From: Muriicola sp041358175
Lineage (GTDB): Bacteria; Bacteroidota; Bacteroidia; Flavobacteriales; Flavobacteriaceae
NCBI RefSeq assembly: GCF_041358175.1
Contig: NZ_JBGKBE010000001.1
Coordinates: 1-64,000, forward strand
DNA: 64,000 nucleotides
Direction: 5' to 3'
Shown: positions 43,454 to 52,059 of the stretch, piece after piece
Layout: every line of letters starts with the position of its first letter
Numbering within the stretch: the first letter of the stretch is position 1
Made by a program: the position numbers and the translations under genes
The notes under the pieces: generated by a model
The model's input: the letters and a program-made list of their open reading frames with translations, nothing else
The model's database searches: none
Told to the model about the DNA's origin: nothing

Positions 43454-44536
43454 TTATATTTTTTTGGCACCCGCACCTATGTGGTCGCAAATATACTGTC
43501 CCTTTTCACAATACACAACAAGCTCATTCTTAATAAATTGCAAAACTTTTTCAGAACTTTCTCCCGGATAAAGGAGATGAACATTGGCGCCTGCATCAAG
43601 TGTAAAACACAATGCTTCTCCTGTTTCCTTCCTGAATTCCCATACTTTTTCAATAATTGCTAGGGTATTTGGCTTCATCAGAAGGTAGTAAGGTATACTG
43701 GTCATCATCATGGCATGTAGGCTCAGGGCCTCGCTCTCCACCAACTCGATAAACTGATCCATATCCCCCTTTGCCAGCACATCCGTCATTGAGATTAAGT
43801 TACGATTTGCCTGGGCAAACCTTTGAGCCGCAAAAGCGTGACCATCCATTAAAGCATGCCCGGCAGTGCTACTTACAGTCTTCGTTCCTTTGTGCACCAG
43901 TAAAATAGTATCCTGAAAGTTTTGAAAAACCTGGTGTACAGGATCTGTAAATGCAGTTCCGTACAGATCAGAACCCCCTTTGATATGATCGTGCTTTCCC
44001 CAACTCACTATAGGCCCTTCAATACTCCTGCAGGCACTACCTGATCCCAGACGGGCGAGAAAGGAAGCTTTTCGATAGAAGTGTTCATCACTCATTCCGG
44101 GATTCATCTTTTTTTCCATGTCCATGATGCATAGCGACAGGGCTGCCATCCCACTGGCTGAAGAGGCAATGCCGCTACTATGTGGAAAACTGTTGGAAGT
44201 ATTGATATGGAGGTGATAGAAAGGTAACCACGTAACATAAGGCAGGATACGCTCAATAAAACTATTGATTTTAGGCTCAAATGCCCTGTTTGGGCTTCCT
44301 TCAAAAAGAAGGTCAAACGAAGGTTTTTCCCGCCCGTCTCCTTGCTTGTTAAATTTTATTCCAGTTGTTGTAGCTGAAGTTGAAAGTGTAAAGCTGATGG
44401 ATGGGTTTGCGGGTATCTGTCCGGGGTATTTCCCCCAATATTTTACCAGGGCAATATTGCTGGGTGCCCTCCATGTAGTTTCCCCACTGCCAGCCAGATT
44501 TTTTAATTCGGCAGGAATAAATTCCTGTTCGCTCAT
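43454..44536 (-). CDS. mvaD: Diphosphomevalonate decarboxylase
   Basis: A 360-residue GHMP-fold decarboxylase from the ATG at 44536; the frame reaches 18 codons further but the upstream part is not conserved. ALVKYWGKYPGQIPANPSIS is the substrate-contacting N-terminus. FPHSSGIASSASGMAAL is the phosphate loop, and AFTDPVHQVFQNFQDTILLV and CFTLDAGANVHLLYP complete the active site. It turns diphosphomevalonate into isopentenyl diphosphate. It is the first gene of the mvaD-mevalonate kinase-prenyltransferase operon. Confidence 0.92.
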   Translation of the reverse strand: MSEQEFIPAELKNLAGSGETTWRAPSNIALVKYWGKYPGQIPANPSISFTLSTSATTTGIKFNKQGDGREKPSFDLLFEGSPNRAFEPKINSFIERILPYVTWLPFYHLHINTSNSFPHSSGIASSASGMAALSLCIMDMEKKMNPGMSDEHFYRKASFLARLGSGSACRSIEGPIVSWGKHDHIKGGSDLYGTAFTDPVHQVFQNFQDTILLVHKGTKTVSSTAGHALMDGHAFAAQRFAQANRNLISMTDVLAKGDMDQFIELVESEALSLHAMMMTSIPYYLLMKPNTLAIIEKVWEFRKETGEALCFTLDAGANVHLLYPGESSEKVLQFIKNELVVYCEKGQYICDHIGAGAKKI

Positions 44537-44630
44537 GAAAGTACAATTTCCCACAAAGATAGTCCTTAGGGCGTTTACGCGAAGTCTCAATTAAAATAAA
44601 TTCCTATTTTAGGGTATTGAGAAAGGTAAA

Positions 44631-45104
44631 ATGAAAAAGAAAATAGCATATATCAGTATTGCCGTTATAATTTGCCTGCTCATTGGGTTTTTGTCAGGTT
44701 TTGCTACCCAGAGTTCTGTGAGCACCTGGTACACCACTTTAAATAAGCCCAGCTTTAATCCCCCCGATTGGGTTTTTGCCCCTGTCTGGACACTATTATA
44801 TATCATGATGGGGATTGCAGCCGGTATCGTCTGGGCGAAGGGATTTTATCATATATGGGTGAAGACTGCTCTTTATTATTTTGGTTTCCAGTTACTATTT
44901 AATGCCTTCTGGAGTATTGTATTTTTTGGCTTTCAACAACCCTTCTGGGCGCTTGTTGTTATCGTTATACTCCTGATCCTGATCCTGGCCACCATCAAAT
45001 GGTTTAAAGTAGTAAGTAGGCCTGCAGCGTATTTGCTTATCCCCTATTTCTTATGGGTTTGCTTCGCCACTGTCCTAAATTTCAATATCTGGAAATTAAA
45101 TTAA
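44631..45104 (+). CDS. TspO/MBR family protein
   Basis: A 157-residue protein with five membrane helices. FNPPDWVFAPVWTLLYIMMG is the family hallmark, and LLFNAFWSIVFFGF and LLIPYFLWVCFAT line the ligand pocket. TspO proteins bind porphyrins and cholesterol-like ligands and are linked to light or stress signalling in bacteria. It is divergent from the mevalonate operon, with 94 bp between starts, so the two may share regulation. Confidence 0.9.
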   Translation: MKKKIAYISIAVIICLLIGFLSGFATQSSVSTWYTTLNKPSFNPPDWVFAPVWTLLYIMMGIAAGIVWAKGFYHIWVKTALYYFGFQLLFNAFWSIVFFGFQQPFWALVVIVILLILILATIKWFKVVSRPAAYLLIPYFLWVCFATVLNFNIWKLN

Positions 45105-45120
45105 AAAAGACAATGGCTGA

Positions 45121-45136
45121 CATCATCCGGATGATG
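45121..45136. repeat. Perfect 16-bp palindrome upstream of glpK
   Basis: CATCATCCGGATGATG equals its own reverse complement. It lies 17 bp after the TspO stop and 112 bp before the glpK start. A TACCTTTG (-7-like) begins 7 bp after it. It could be an operator for glycerol genes or part of a transcript end; there is no T tract immediately after it. Confidence 0.45.
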
Positions 45137-45247
45137 CGGATTTACCTTTGATAAATTCAGTAACTATCCGTAAAATATGGGAATTTAAAAAAATCGTTTA
45201 CATTTAGAAGTTTGGAAAATTGAATTATTAAAAAACGCCTGGCTAAC

Positions 45248-46744
45248 ATGGAAAATTACATACTCGCGCTCGATCAGGGAACTACTAGTTGCAGGGCCTT
45301 AATTTTTAATAAAAAAGGAGCCATAATCTCGTCAGCTCAAAAAGAATTTGATCAGCACTTTCCAAAATCGGGTTGGGTAGAACACGATGCTCAGCAAATC
45401 TGGGAGACACAGGCTGAGATGATGAAACAAGCACTACGCTCCGAAAATATATCTGCAGAAGCGATCTCAGCAATCGGAATAACGAATCAGAGGGAAACCG
45501 TCGTAGTTTGGGATAAAAATTCCGGTGAGCCTATCTATAATGCTATCGTCTGGCAAGACAAAAGGACTGCAGATTATTGCGATGAATTAAAGAATAAAGG
45601 TCTTTCTCCCTTGATCAGGGAGAGAACCGGTCTGGTGATCGATGCATATTTCTCCGGAACCAAGGTTAAATGGATACTAGACCAGGTGGAAGGTGCCAGA
45701 GAAAAAGCAGAGGCAGGCGATTTGCTAATGGGCACTATTGATAGCTGGTTGATATGGAAATTAACCGGGGGTGCACTTCATATTACAGATGTGACTAATG
45801 CATCGCGCACCATGTTCTTTAATATTCACACCCTGGAATGGGACCGGGAATTGCTGACAATGTTTAACATTCCTGTCTCTATGCTGCCGGAAGTCAAGGC
45901 CTCGAGTGAAGTTTACGGCAATACCACGACGGAAATACTTGGAAGGGAAATTCCAATTTCGGGTATAGCGGGCGATCAGCAGGCTGCTTTGTTCGGGCAG
46001 ATGTGCACCCAGCCGGGAATGGTGAAAAACACCTACGGCACTGGCTGTTTTATGCTGATGAATATAGGGGAGAAACCAATAATTTCTCAAAATAACCTCC
46101 TTACTTCTATTGGCTGGCAGATCAATGGAAAGACACACTATATCCTTGAGGGAAGTATTTTTATTGCCGGAGCAGTGGTCCAATGGCTAAGGGACAGCCT
46201 AAAGATTATCGATTCTTCAGGAGAGGTTGAAAAGCTTGCCTGTACAGTGGAAGATTCGGATGGTGTTTACTTCGTCCCAGCATTTGCAGGCCTGGGCGCA
46301 CCCCATTGGAACCAGCATGCCAAAGGCACTATTTTCGGCCTTACCAGAGGTAGCACATATGCTCATATAGCGAGGGCCGCTATAGAATCGATTGCCTATC
46401 AAACCATGGACGTCCTTAAAGCAATGGAAGCCGACGCCGATATGTCGATTAAGGAACTCAGGGTTGATGGTGGAGCTACCGTCAATAACCTTCTGATGCA
46501 ATTCCAGGCAGATGTGTTGAATACGGTTGCTGTTCGTCCTAAGGTAATAGAAACGACAGTAATGGGTGCTGCCTTCCTCGCAGGTCTTGCTGTTGGTTTT
46601 TGGTCTGATATAAGTGAAATTGAAGCCATCTGGGAAAGCGAAAGAAGATTCGAACCTGTTGAAGACAGAACGGCTATCGAAAAAGGAATCAAAGGTTGGT
46701 ATAAAGCTATCGATGCCCTTGAATATTGGACAAGAGAAAACTAA
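45248..46744 (+). CDS. glpK: Glycerol kinase
   Basis: A 498-residue FGGY kinase that makes glycerol 3-phosphate. ALDQGTTSCRALIF is the N-terminal ATP site; GWVEHDAQQIWETQ and AGDQQAALFGQM flank glycerol and ATP sites; GLGAPHWNQHAKGTIFG and ELRVDGGATVNNLLMQFQ are the family signatures. Length matches E. coli GlpK (502). It is 9 bp ahead of the channel gene. Confidence 0.96.
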   Translation: MENYILALDQGTTSCRALIFNKKGAIISSAQKEFDQHFPKSGWVEHDAQQIWETQAEMMKQALRSENISAEAISAIGITNQRETVVVWDKNSGEPIYNAIVWQDKRTADYCDELKNKGLSPLIRERTGLVIDAYFSGTKVKWILDQVEGAREKAEAGDLLMGTIDSWLIWKLTGGALHITDVTNASRTMFFNIHTLEWDRELLTMFNIPVSMLPEVKASSEVYGNTTTEILGREIPISGIAGDQQAALFGQMCTQPGMVKNTYGTGCFMLMNIGEKPIISQNNLLTSIGWQINGKTHYILEGSIFIAGAVVQWLRDSLKIIDSSGEVEKLACTVEDSDGVYFVPAFAGLGAPHWNQHAKGTIFGLTRGSTYAHIARAAIESIAYQTMDVLKAMEADADMSIKELRVDGGATVNNLLMQFQADVLNTVAVRPKVIETTVMGAAFLAGLAVGFWSDISEIEAIWESERRFEPVEDRTAIEKGIKGWYKAIDALEYWTREN

Positions 46745-46753
46745 AGCACTTTT

Positions 46754-47485
46754 ATGACACCATTTATAGCAGAATTGATCGGAACCGCACTACTTATTGC
46801 ACTTGGGTGTGGTGTAGTGGCTAATGTTGTCCTTGATAAAACGAAGGGACAAGGCGGAGGCTGGATTGTAATTACAACCGCATGGGCCTTTGCAGTTTTC
46901 GTAGGTGTAGTGGTAGCCGGACCTTACAGCGGCGCCCATATAAATCCCGCAGTGACCCTGGGACTGGCCCTGGCCGGGTCTTTTGACTGGGCCGAGGTAC
47001 CTGCTTACCTACTCGCACAGCTTCTCGGTGCAATGCTTGGCGCTGCCGTTGTCTGGATCACCTATAAGGATCATTTTGACATTACTGAAGATAAAAACCT
47101 GAAGCTCGTTGTTTTTTCGACGGTACCTGCAATACGCAATTACAGCTCCAACCTCTTTAGTGAAATAATAGGAACCTTTATTCTGGTCTTTACCGTTTTG
47201 TTCTTTTCGGATGCTTCCGTACTGGCCACCGAAGAGGTTATCGGCCTTGGTTCTCTGGGTGCTCTGCCCGTTGCTCTGCTGGTATGGAGCATTGGCCTGA
47301 GCCTTGGGGGCACCACTGGTTATGCTATTAATCCTGCACGTGATCTGGGTCCGCGACTTGTACATGCGCTTTTTCCTATTAAAGATAAGGGAGGGAGCGA
47401 CTGGGCGTATTCCTGGGTGCCGGTGTTAGGTCCCTTCCTTGGGGGATCAGCAGCCGCAGCTTTATACATCATTTTAATGAGTTGA
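46754..47485 (+). CDS. glpF: Glycerol facilitator, MIP family
   Basis: A 243-residue aquaglyceroporin with six membrane helices. Both NPA boxes are present: GAHINPAVTLG (about residue 58) and YAINPARDLGPR (about 195), the Asp after the second box being the GlpF-type residue that marks glycerol rather than water channels. It forms an operon with glpK. glpD is not adjacent. Confidence 0.94.
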   Translation: MTPFIAELIGTALLIALGCGVVANVVLDKTKGQGGGWIVITTAWAFAVFVGVVVAGPYSGAHINPAVTLGLALAGSFDWAEVPAYLLAQLLGAMLGAAVVWITYKDHFDITEDKNLKLVVFSTVPAIRNYSSNLFSEIIGTFILVFTVLFFSDASVLATEEVIGLGSLGALPVALLVWSIGLSLGGTTGYAINPARDLGPRLVHALFPIKDKGGSDWAYSWVPVLGPFLGGSAAAALYIILMS

Positions 47486-47493
47486 AGCGACCC

Positions 47494-48777
47494 TTAGTTT
47501 TCAGAAATTGCCATAGCTGCAAGATACGCCCCTGACCATGCGCTTTGGAAATTATACCCTCCCGTAAGGGCATCGATGTTTAAGACCTCCCCGGCAAAAT
47601 ACAAGCCTTCGTGCATCCTGCTGCCAAATGTTTTAAAATTGATTTCTTTAAGATCGACTCCCCCGGCGGTAACAAACTCCTCTTTAAAGGTACTCTTGCC
47701 TTCCACCAGAAATTCTGATGCAGTAAGTTGAGCTGCAAGGGCCTGTAACTGCTTCTTTGAGAGATCTGCCCATTTCTGGTCGGGTAATATCTCAGATGCT
47801 ACAACTAGTTTTCCCCAAAGTCTGCGAGGTATATCAACCGGGCATGTTCTATAAGCTGTTTTCTTGGCTTCTATATTCTTTACTTCCATTAAAAATGAGT
47901 ACATCCCTTGCTGATGGTAATCTGGCATCCAGTTGACCTGTATCCTAAACCTGTAGTTGTAATCGTGTAAAATTCGAGCTCCCCAGGAGGACAACTTTAA
48001 AACTGCAGGTCCGCTCAGTCCCCAATGGGTTATCAACAAAGGTCCTTCGGTTACCAGGGTCTCCGACTTTATTGACCTGGTTTTTATGGCACCTGTAATG
48101 TTCTTCCCTGGAATATCCCTGGCAATTAATTCTACCCGGGCATGAAGGCTTAATCCTGGTATGCCGTCAATTCGAGGATCTTTAATATTAAAAGTAAAAA
48201 GAGATGGCACCGGGTCGATTATATTATGCCCAAGCCTGCGGAGTACATTCCACATCTTCATGCTACTGCCTGTGGCTAACAGCAGATTTCTAGTATGATA
48301 AGTCTGGGTTTTAGTCTGTACTTCCCAACGCCTGTCTTCTATAGATTTTTCTTCAGCAGGGATAATATTGACAACGCCCGAATTCCTTTTCAACTCGATA
48401 CCTGAAGAAGATACGGCATCCATAAAACAATCAATAATAGTCTGGGATGAATTACTCTTAGGAAACATCCTGCCATCTTCTTCTACCTTCAGAGCGATCC
48501 CCCGTCTATTAAAAAACTCGACCGTATGCTTTGGGTGGTATGAATTAAACGGGCCTCGTAATTCCTTTTCTCCTCTTGGATAGGCCTGCACCAACAAGGA
48601 AGGATTGAACTGTGCATGGGTAACATTGCACCTTCCTCCGCCGGATACTTTCACTTTTCCAAGGACCTGTTTCCCTTGCTCCAGAATCAGGATTTTCATA
48701 TCAGGTCTCAATTCCGCCACATGGATTGCGCCATAAAATCCGGCAGCTCCTCCCCCGATTACAATTAGGTCATACAT
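47494..48777 (-). CDS. BaiN/HI0933-family flavoprotein
   Basis: A 427-residue NAD(P)/FAD-dependent oxidoreductase. IVIGGGAAGFYGAIHVA is the FAD-binding loop; VSGGGRCNVTHA and GGVDLKEI with AGEVLNIDALTGGYNFQ are family signatures. The physiological substrate of the family is unknown in most bacteria; BaiN of clostridia reduces bile acid intermediates. The gene overlaps the GDPD gene by one base. Confidence 0.85.
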   Translation of the reverse strand: MYDLIVIGGGAAGFYGAIHVAELRPDMKILILEQGKQVLGKVKVSGGGRCNVTHAQFNPSLLVQAYPRGEKELRGPFNSYHPKHTVEFFNRRGIALKVEEDGRMFPKSNSSQTIIDCFMDAVSSSGIELKRNSGVVNIIPAEEKSIEDRRWEVQTKTQTYHTRNLLLATGSSMKMWNVLRRLGHNIIDPVPSLFTFNIKDPRIDGIPGLSLHARVELIARDIPGKNITGAIKTRSIKSETLVTEGPLLITHWGLSGPAVLKLSSWGARILHDYNYRFRIQVNWMPDYHQQGMYSFLMEVKNIEAKKTAYRTCPVDIPRRLWGKLVVASEILPDQKWADLSKKQLQALAAQLTASEFLVEGKSTFKEEFVTAGGVDLKEINFKTFGSRMHEGLYFAGEVLNIDALTGGYNFQSAWSGAYLAAMAISEN

Positions 48778-49523
48778 CAGTTTGCCCTTTCGGGAAAGTT
48801 GGTAAAGATTCCGTCAACGCCAAGCTTTTTCATATTGGCGATTTCTTCCTCCTCATTAACCGTCCAGACATACACCTTATATCCCTTATCCTGAATGGCC
48901 TTTACGATCTCTGAATTTACATTTTTATAATTCGGATTTATTGCCACCGCGCCCAGCTCTTTTGCGATTGGTAACGCCTGAAGGGGATCCTCTTCAGTAA
49001 GTACGGCAATGGAAATTTCAGGATTAATCGATCTCATACTTTTCAGTTCTTCCCAATTGAAACTGGAAATCAGAATATCTTCCATTTTCCATCCTTTTTC
49101 CCTGGTGTAATAATCCAGAATGAAATTAACTCTGTCAGCCGTATTGGCTCCTTTAAGCTCAATATTGAGAGGCACCTTACCATCAATCAATTTTAGTACA
49201 TCCTGCAAAGTGGGAATCTTATGATTTCCCTCTAAGATCACCTTCTTCAGCGTAAAATAATCGTAGTCCTCAATAAAGCCGCCAGCGTTGCTAAGACGAT
49301 CTAATTTTTTATCGTGAAAGACCATGATCTCGCCACTTTTAATCCTGAAAACATCGATCTCAATCATATCTACACCCAGCTCCATTGCCTTCTCTATAGA
49401 AGCCAGTGTATTTTCTGTTTCATGACCCATAGCTCCCCTATGTCCTATTACTTTGATATTATGGCTCATTTCTGTGCAACCTGATATTAGTACAATTAAA
49501 CAAAGGACAATAATTCTCTTCAT
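48777..49523 (-). CDS. Glycerophosphodiester phosphodiesterase lipoprotein
   Basis: A 248-residue lipoprotein (lipobox LISGC). VIGHRGAMGHETENTLASI supplies catalytic His and Glu; MIEIDVFRIKSGEIMVFHDKKL has the metal-binding Glu/Asp and the second catalytic His. It hydrolyses glycerophosphodiesters to glycerol 3-phosphate and alcohol in the periplasm. It adds to glpK/glpF nearby as a glycerol/glycerol-phosphate supply, though it is on the opposite strand. Confidence 0.92.
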   Translation of the reverse strand: MKRIIVLCLIVLISGCTEMSHNIKVIGHRGAMGHETENTLASIEKAMELGVDMIEIDVFRIKSGEIMVFHDKKLDRLSNAGGFIEDYDYFTLKKVILEGNHKIPTLQDVLKLIDGKVPLNIELKGANTADRVNFILDYYTREKGWKMEDILISSFNWEELKSMRSINPEISIAVLTEEDPLQALPIAKELGAVAINPNYKNVNSEIVKAIQDKGYKVYVWTVNEEEEIANMKKLGVDGIFTNFPERAN

Positions 49524-49717
49524 TTTGGATATTTCATTAGTCCTTCAAAAATACAACTTGAAGACTAAAAACCTAAGGGAATATTCTGCATCATAAAATT
49601 ATTATTCAATTAAGGATTTTAATATTATATTCTTTTTATTAGTGATAATATTTTTAATTCTTCGCAATTTTTATTTAATATCTTTGACATAACAACAACC
49701 AATTAACAACTATAACT
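49524..49717. other. AT-rich divergent intergenic region
   Basis: The gap between the divergent glycerophosphodiesterase and the small membrane protein gene. It is very AT-rich; a TATCTTTG at 49679-49686 matches TAnnTTTG and is well placed, 31 bp before the ATG at 49718, as a -7 element for the plus-strand gene. Confidence 0.5.
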
Positions 49718-50146
49718 ATGTTTTCAAAACAAAATCTTCTGGCAACGGTAGTAGCTACTATTGCCATGTTTGTGCTGGGCTTCCTGATCTGGGGCGTGGC
49801 AACTGTTGATTTTTTTGAGGGGCACACCCTGACCAAAGCGATGAAGGACCCTCCGGATTTTCCAATTCTCGTACTATCTAACCTTATTGCCGCCTTTGCC
49901 CTCAGTACAATTTACGGGAAATGGGCCAATGGAAACAACAGCCTGGGAGGCGGTTTCCAATTTGGCGTCTGGATTGGAATTTTTATGGGATTAGGTATGG
50001 GCCTGCTTTGGTATGCAACATCCGAATTTATGGATCTTACCGGTCATCTAGTAGAAGCCGTATTGGATATTGTCTACTATGGAATAATAGGTGCGATCAT
50101 AGGCCTGATGTACAAGGCTACTGAACCTAAAGGGAGTGAAGCTTGA
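49718..50146 (+). CDS. Hypothetical four-helix membrane protein
   Basis: A 142-residue protein with four likely membrane segments (about 8-27, 50-66, 78-100 and 112-132) and a glycine-rich second loop. It resembles small uncharacterised membrane families such as DUF1761, but I would not name it. A good -7 element is found upstream (49679). It is convergent with the GH13 gene, with 20 bp between stops. Confidence 0.65.
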   Translation: MFSKQNLLATVVATIAMFVLGFLIWGVATVDFFEGHTLTKAMKDPPDFPILVLSNLIAAFALSTIYGKWANGNNSLGGGFQFGVWIGIFMGLGMGLLWYATSEFMDLTGHLVEAVLDIVYYGIIGAIIGLMYKATEPKGSEA

Positions 50147-50166
50147 GTCAGATTCAGACTAACTTC

Positions 50167-52053
50167 CTAATCCTGTAACTTAAAAACATAGGATTGTAAA
50201 GGGGCAAGGCTAATTTCAAAAAGTCCTTGCCCTTTTTCTATCCTGAGCTTAACCCGGGTATCATCGTACAATTGGTCAGACAATTCATATTCAGAGCCTT
50301 CTTCCAGGCCCCAGGCTGAGACCACTGCAGGGGGTATCTTTAACTCAAACTGATATGATGTCTCAGCATCGAAGTTAACCAGGATCAGAAGTCGTTCATC
50401 GTCTTGCCATCTCACATATGAATACACCCTGTAATTGTACCCATCCGTATTATCCCTGTTGTAGTAATGAATATCTTCATAAGAACCCATCAGGGCCTTA
50501 CTACTGATGGTCAAATTCAAAAGTCTTTTATAGAAGTCTCTGAGACTTTCTTCCTCTTCAGAGAGTTGCCCCCCATCAAATTTCTTGTCATTCATCCATC
50601 GCTGATGATGGGGAACGCCTATGTAATCGAAGATTGAAGTTCTTGATGGACTGCCAAATCCAGCATCTTCTGCACCCGGTTCTCCCACTTCCTGCCCAAA
50701 ATAAATCATTGTTGGGGAGGTACTTAAAGTTGCCGATACAACCATTGCCGGCTTTCCCCTCATGGCATCTCCTGCAAATTCAGGACTTGCAATTCGCTGT
50801 TCATCGTGATTTTCCAAAAAATGGAGCATGTGATGCTCGATATCCAACAGACCTTTTTGAACTACCGGAATATGATCTGTCCAGCCATGGCCCTGCATAA
50901 TATGCTTGAGACTGTCATAAAGCTCAACCTTGTCATAGAGGTAGTCCATTTTTCCTCTTTGGATATAATCCCTGTAAAGTGATGGATTATAGACTTCAGC
51001 CAGTAATAAGGCGTCAGGATTTTTTTCTTTGATATGTGAATTGAGATAACTCCAGAATTCTACAGGTACCATTTCGGCCATATCAAAACGAAATCCATCT
51101 ACTCCAAAATTGAGCCAATAAAGGGCAATATCCCTGAACTTTATCCAGGAATCGGGCACTGACCTGTCTTTCCAAAATGCCAGATGTTCTTCTACAGATT
51201 TTAAACTGTAATCAGTCGGTAATTGATCAAAGTCGAGCGAACCATTAGGTTGTACCCCGTAATTGATTTTTACGGTTTCATACCAGTCGTTCATATCAGG
51301 CTGGGGTCGCCTCGATCCATTCCCCGTCCACTTGGCAGGATTTTCCACAAATTTATTATCAGACAAGGGATGTGGGTTCCCTACTAAAGGCCGGTATCCA
51401 TTGGTCCATTGTGGAACCTGAAAAGGCGTTCCAGGTATATAGTAGAAATTATTGTCTCTCTTATACTCTACGGTAATATCATCTGATACACCAAAGACCT
51501 CTTTCCCCTCGGGGGTGGAAGCTCCTTCATAATGCCTGGCAACATGGTTGGGTACAATATCTATAATGACTTTCATTCCCTCCTTGTGAGTTCTAGTCAC
51601 CAATTCTCTAAATTCTTCCAGCCTCTTGTCCGGATTGCTGGCAAGGTCTGGGTTTACATTGTAGTAATCCTTTACGGCATAAGGAGAACCAGCCCTTCCT
51701 TTAATCACATCCGGATCATCATTGGTAATTCCATACTCCGTGTAGTCGGTTGCCAAAGCATGGTGAGGCACCCCTGTATACCAGATATGTGTAATCCCTA
51801 ATTCCCTGATCTCCTTTAACGCTTTGGGCGTAAAATCATCAAACTTCCCTACTCCGTTTTCTTCTATGGTACCCCATGGCTTATTATTGGTGTTTGTGTT
51901 CCCGAACAGCCTGGTAAATACCTGGTAAATGACTTTCTTTCCTTCCTCTTTCATTTGAATTTCATTATTTACGTCCTTGCTTTTGGTCTTATCCTCATTA
52001 CAGCATAGCAGCAAAGTGCACACTACTATTGCAAAGACATATTTTTTTATCAT
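50167..52053 (-). CDS. GH13 alpha-amylase family lipoprotein
   Basis: A 628-residue lipoprotein (lipobox LLLCC). The barrel motifs are VIIDIVPNHVARH, GFRFDMAEM (nucleophile Asp), LLAEVYNP (acid/base Glu) and FLENHDEQR (transition-state Asp). A C-terminal beta domain follows. It should cut alpha-1,4-glucans at the cell surface. It is the last gene of the minus-strand maltodextrin cluster, 6 bp after its GH13 neighbour. Confidence 0.92.
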   Translation of the reverse strand: MIKKYVFAIVVCTLLLCCNEDKTKSKDVNNEIQMKEEGKKVIYQVFTRLFGNTNTNNKPWGTIEENGVGKFDDFTPKALKEIRELGITHIWYTGVPHHALATDYTEYGITNDDPDVIKGRAGSPYAVKDYYNVNPDLASNPDKRLEEFRELVTRTHKEGMKVIIDIVPNHVARHYEGASTPEGKEVFGVSDDITVEYKRDNNFYYIPGTPFQVPQWTNGYRPLVGNPHPLSDNKFVENPAKWTGNGSRRPQPDMNDWYETVKINYGVQPNGSLDFDQLPTDYSLKSVEEHLAFWKDRSVPDSWIKFRDIALYWLNFGVDGFRFDMAEMVPVEFWSYLNSHIKEKNPDALLLAEVYNPSLYRDYIQRGKMDYLYDKVELYDSLKHIMQGHGWTDHIPVVQKGLLDIEHHMLHFLENHDEQRIASPEFAGDAMRGKPAMVVSATLSTSPTMIYFGQEVGEPGAEDAGFGSPSRTSIFDYIGVPHHQRWMNDKKFDGGQLSEEEESLRDFYKRLLNLTISSKALMGSYEDIHYYNRDNTDGYNYRVYSYVRWQDDERLLILVNFDAETSYQFELKIPPAVVSAWGLEEGSEYELSDQLYDDTRVKLRIEKGQGLFEISLAPLQSYVFKLQD

Positions 52054-52059
52054 CGTAGT

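Noticed and set aside
48777..49523. Considered whether glycerophosphodiesterase belongs to the glpKF operon
   Set aside because: It is on the opposite strand and separated by the BaiN-type gene, so the link is functional at most.
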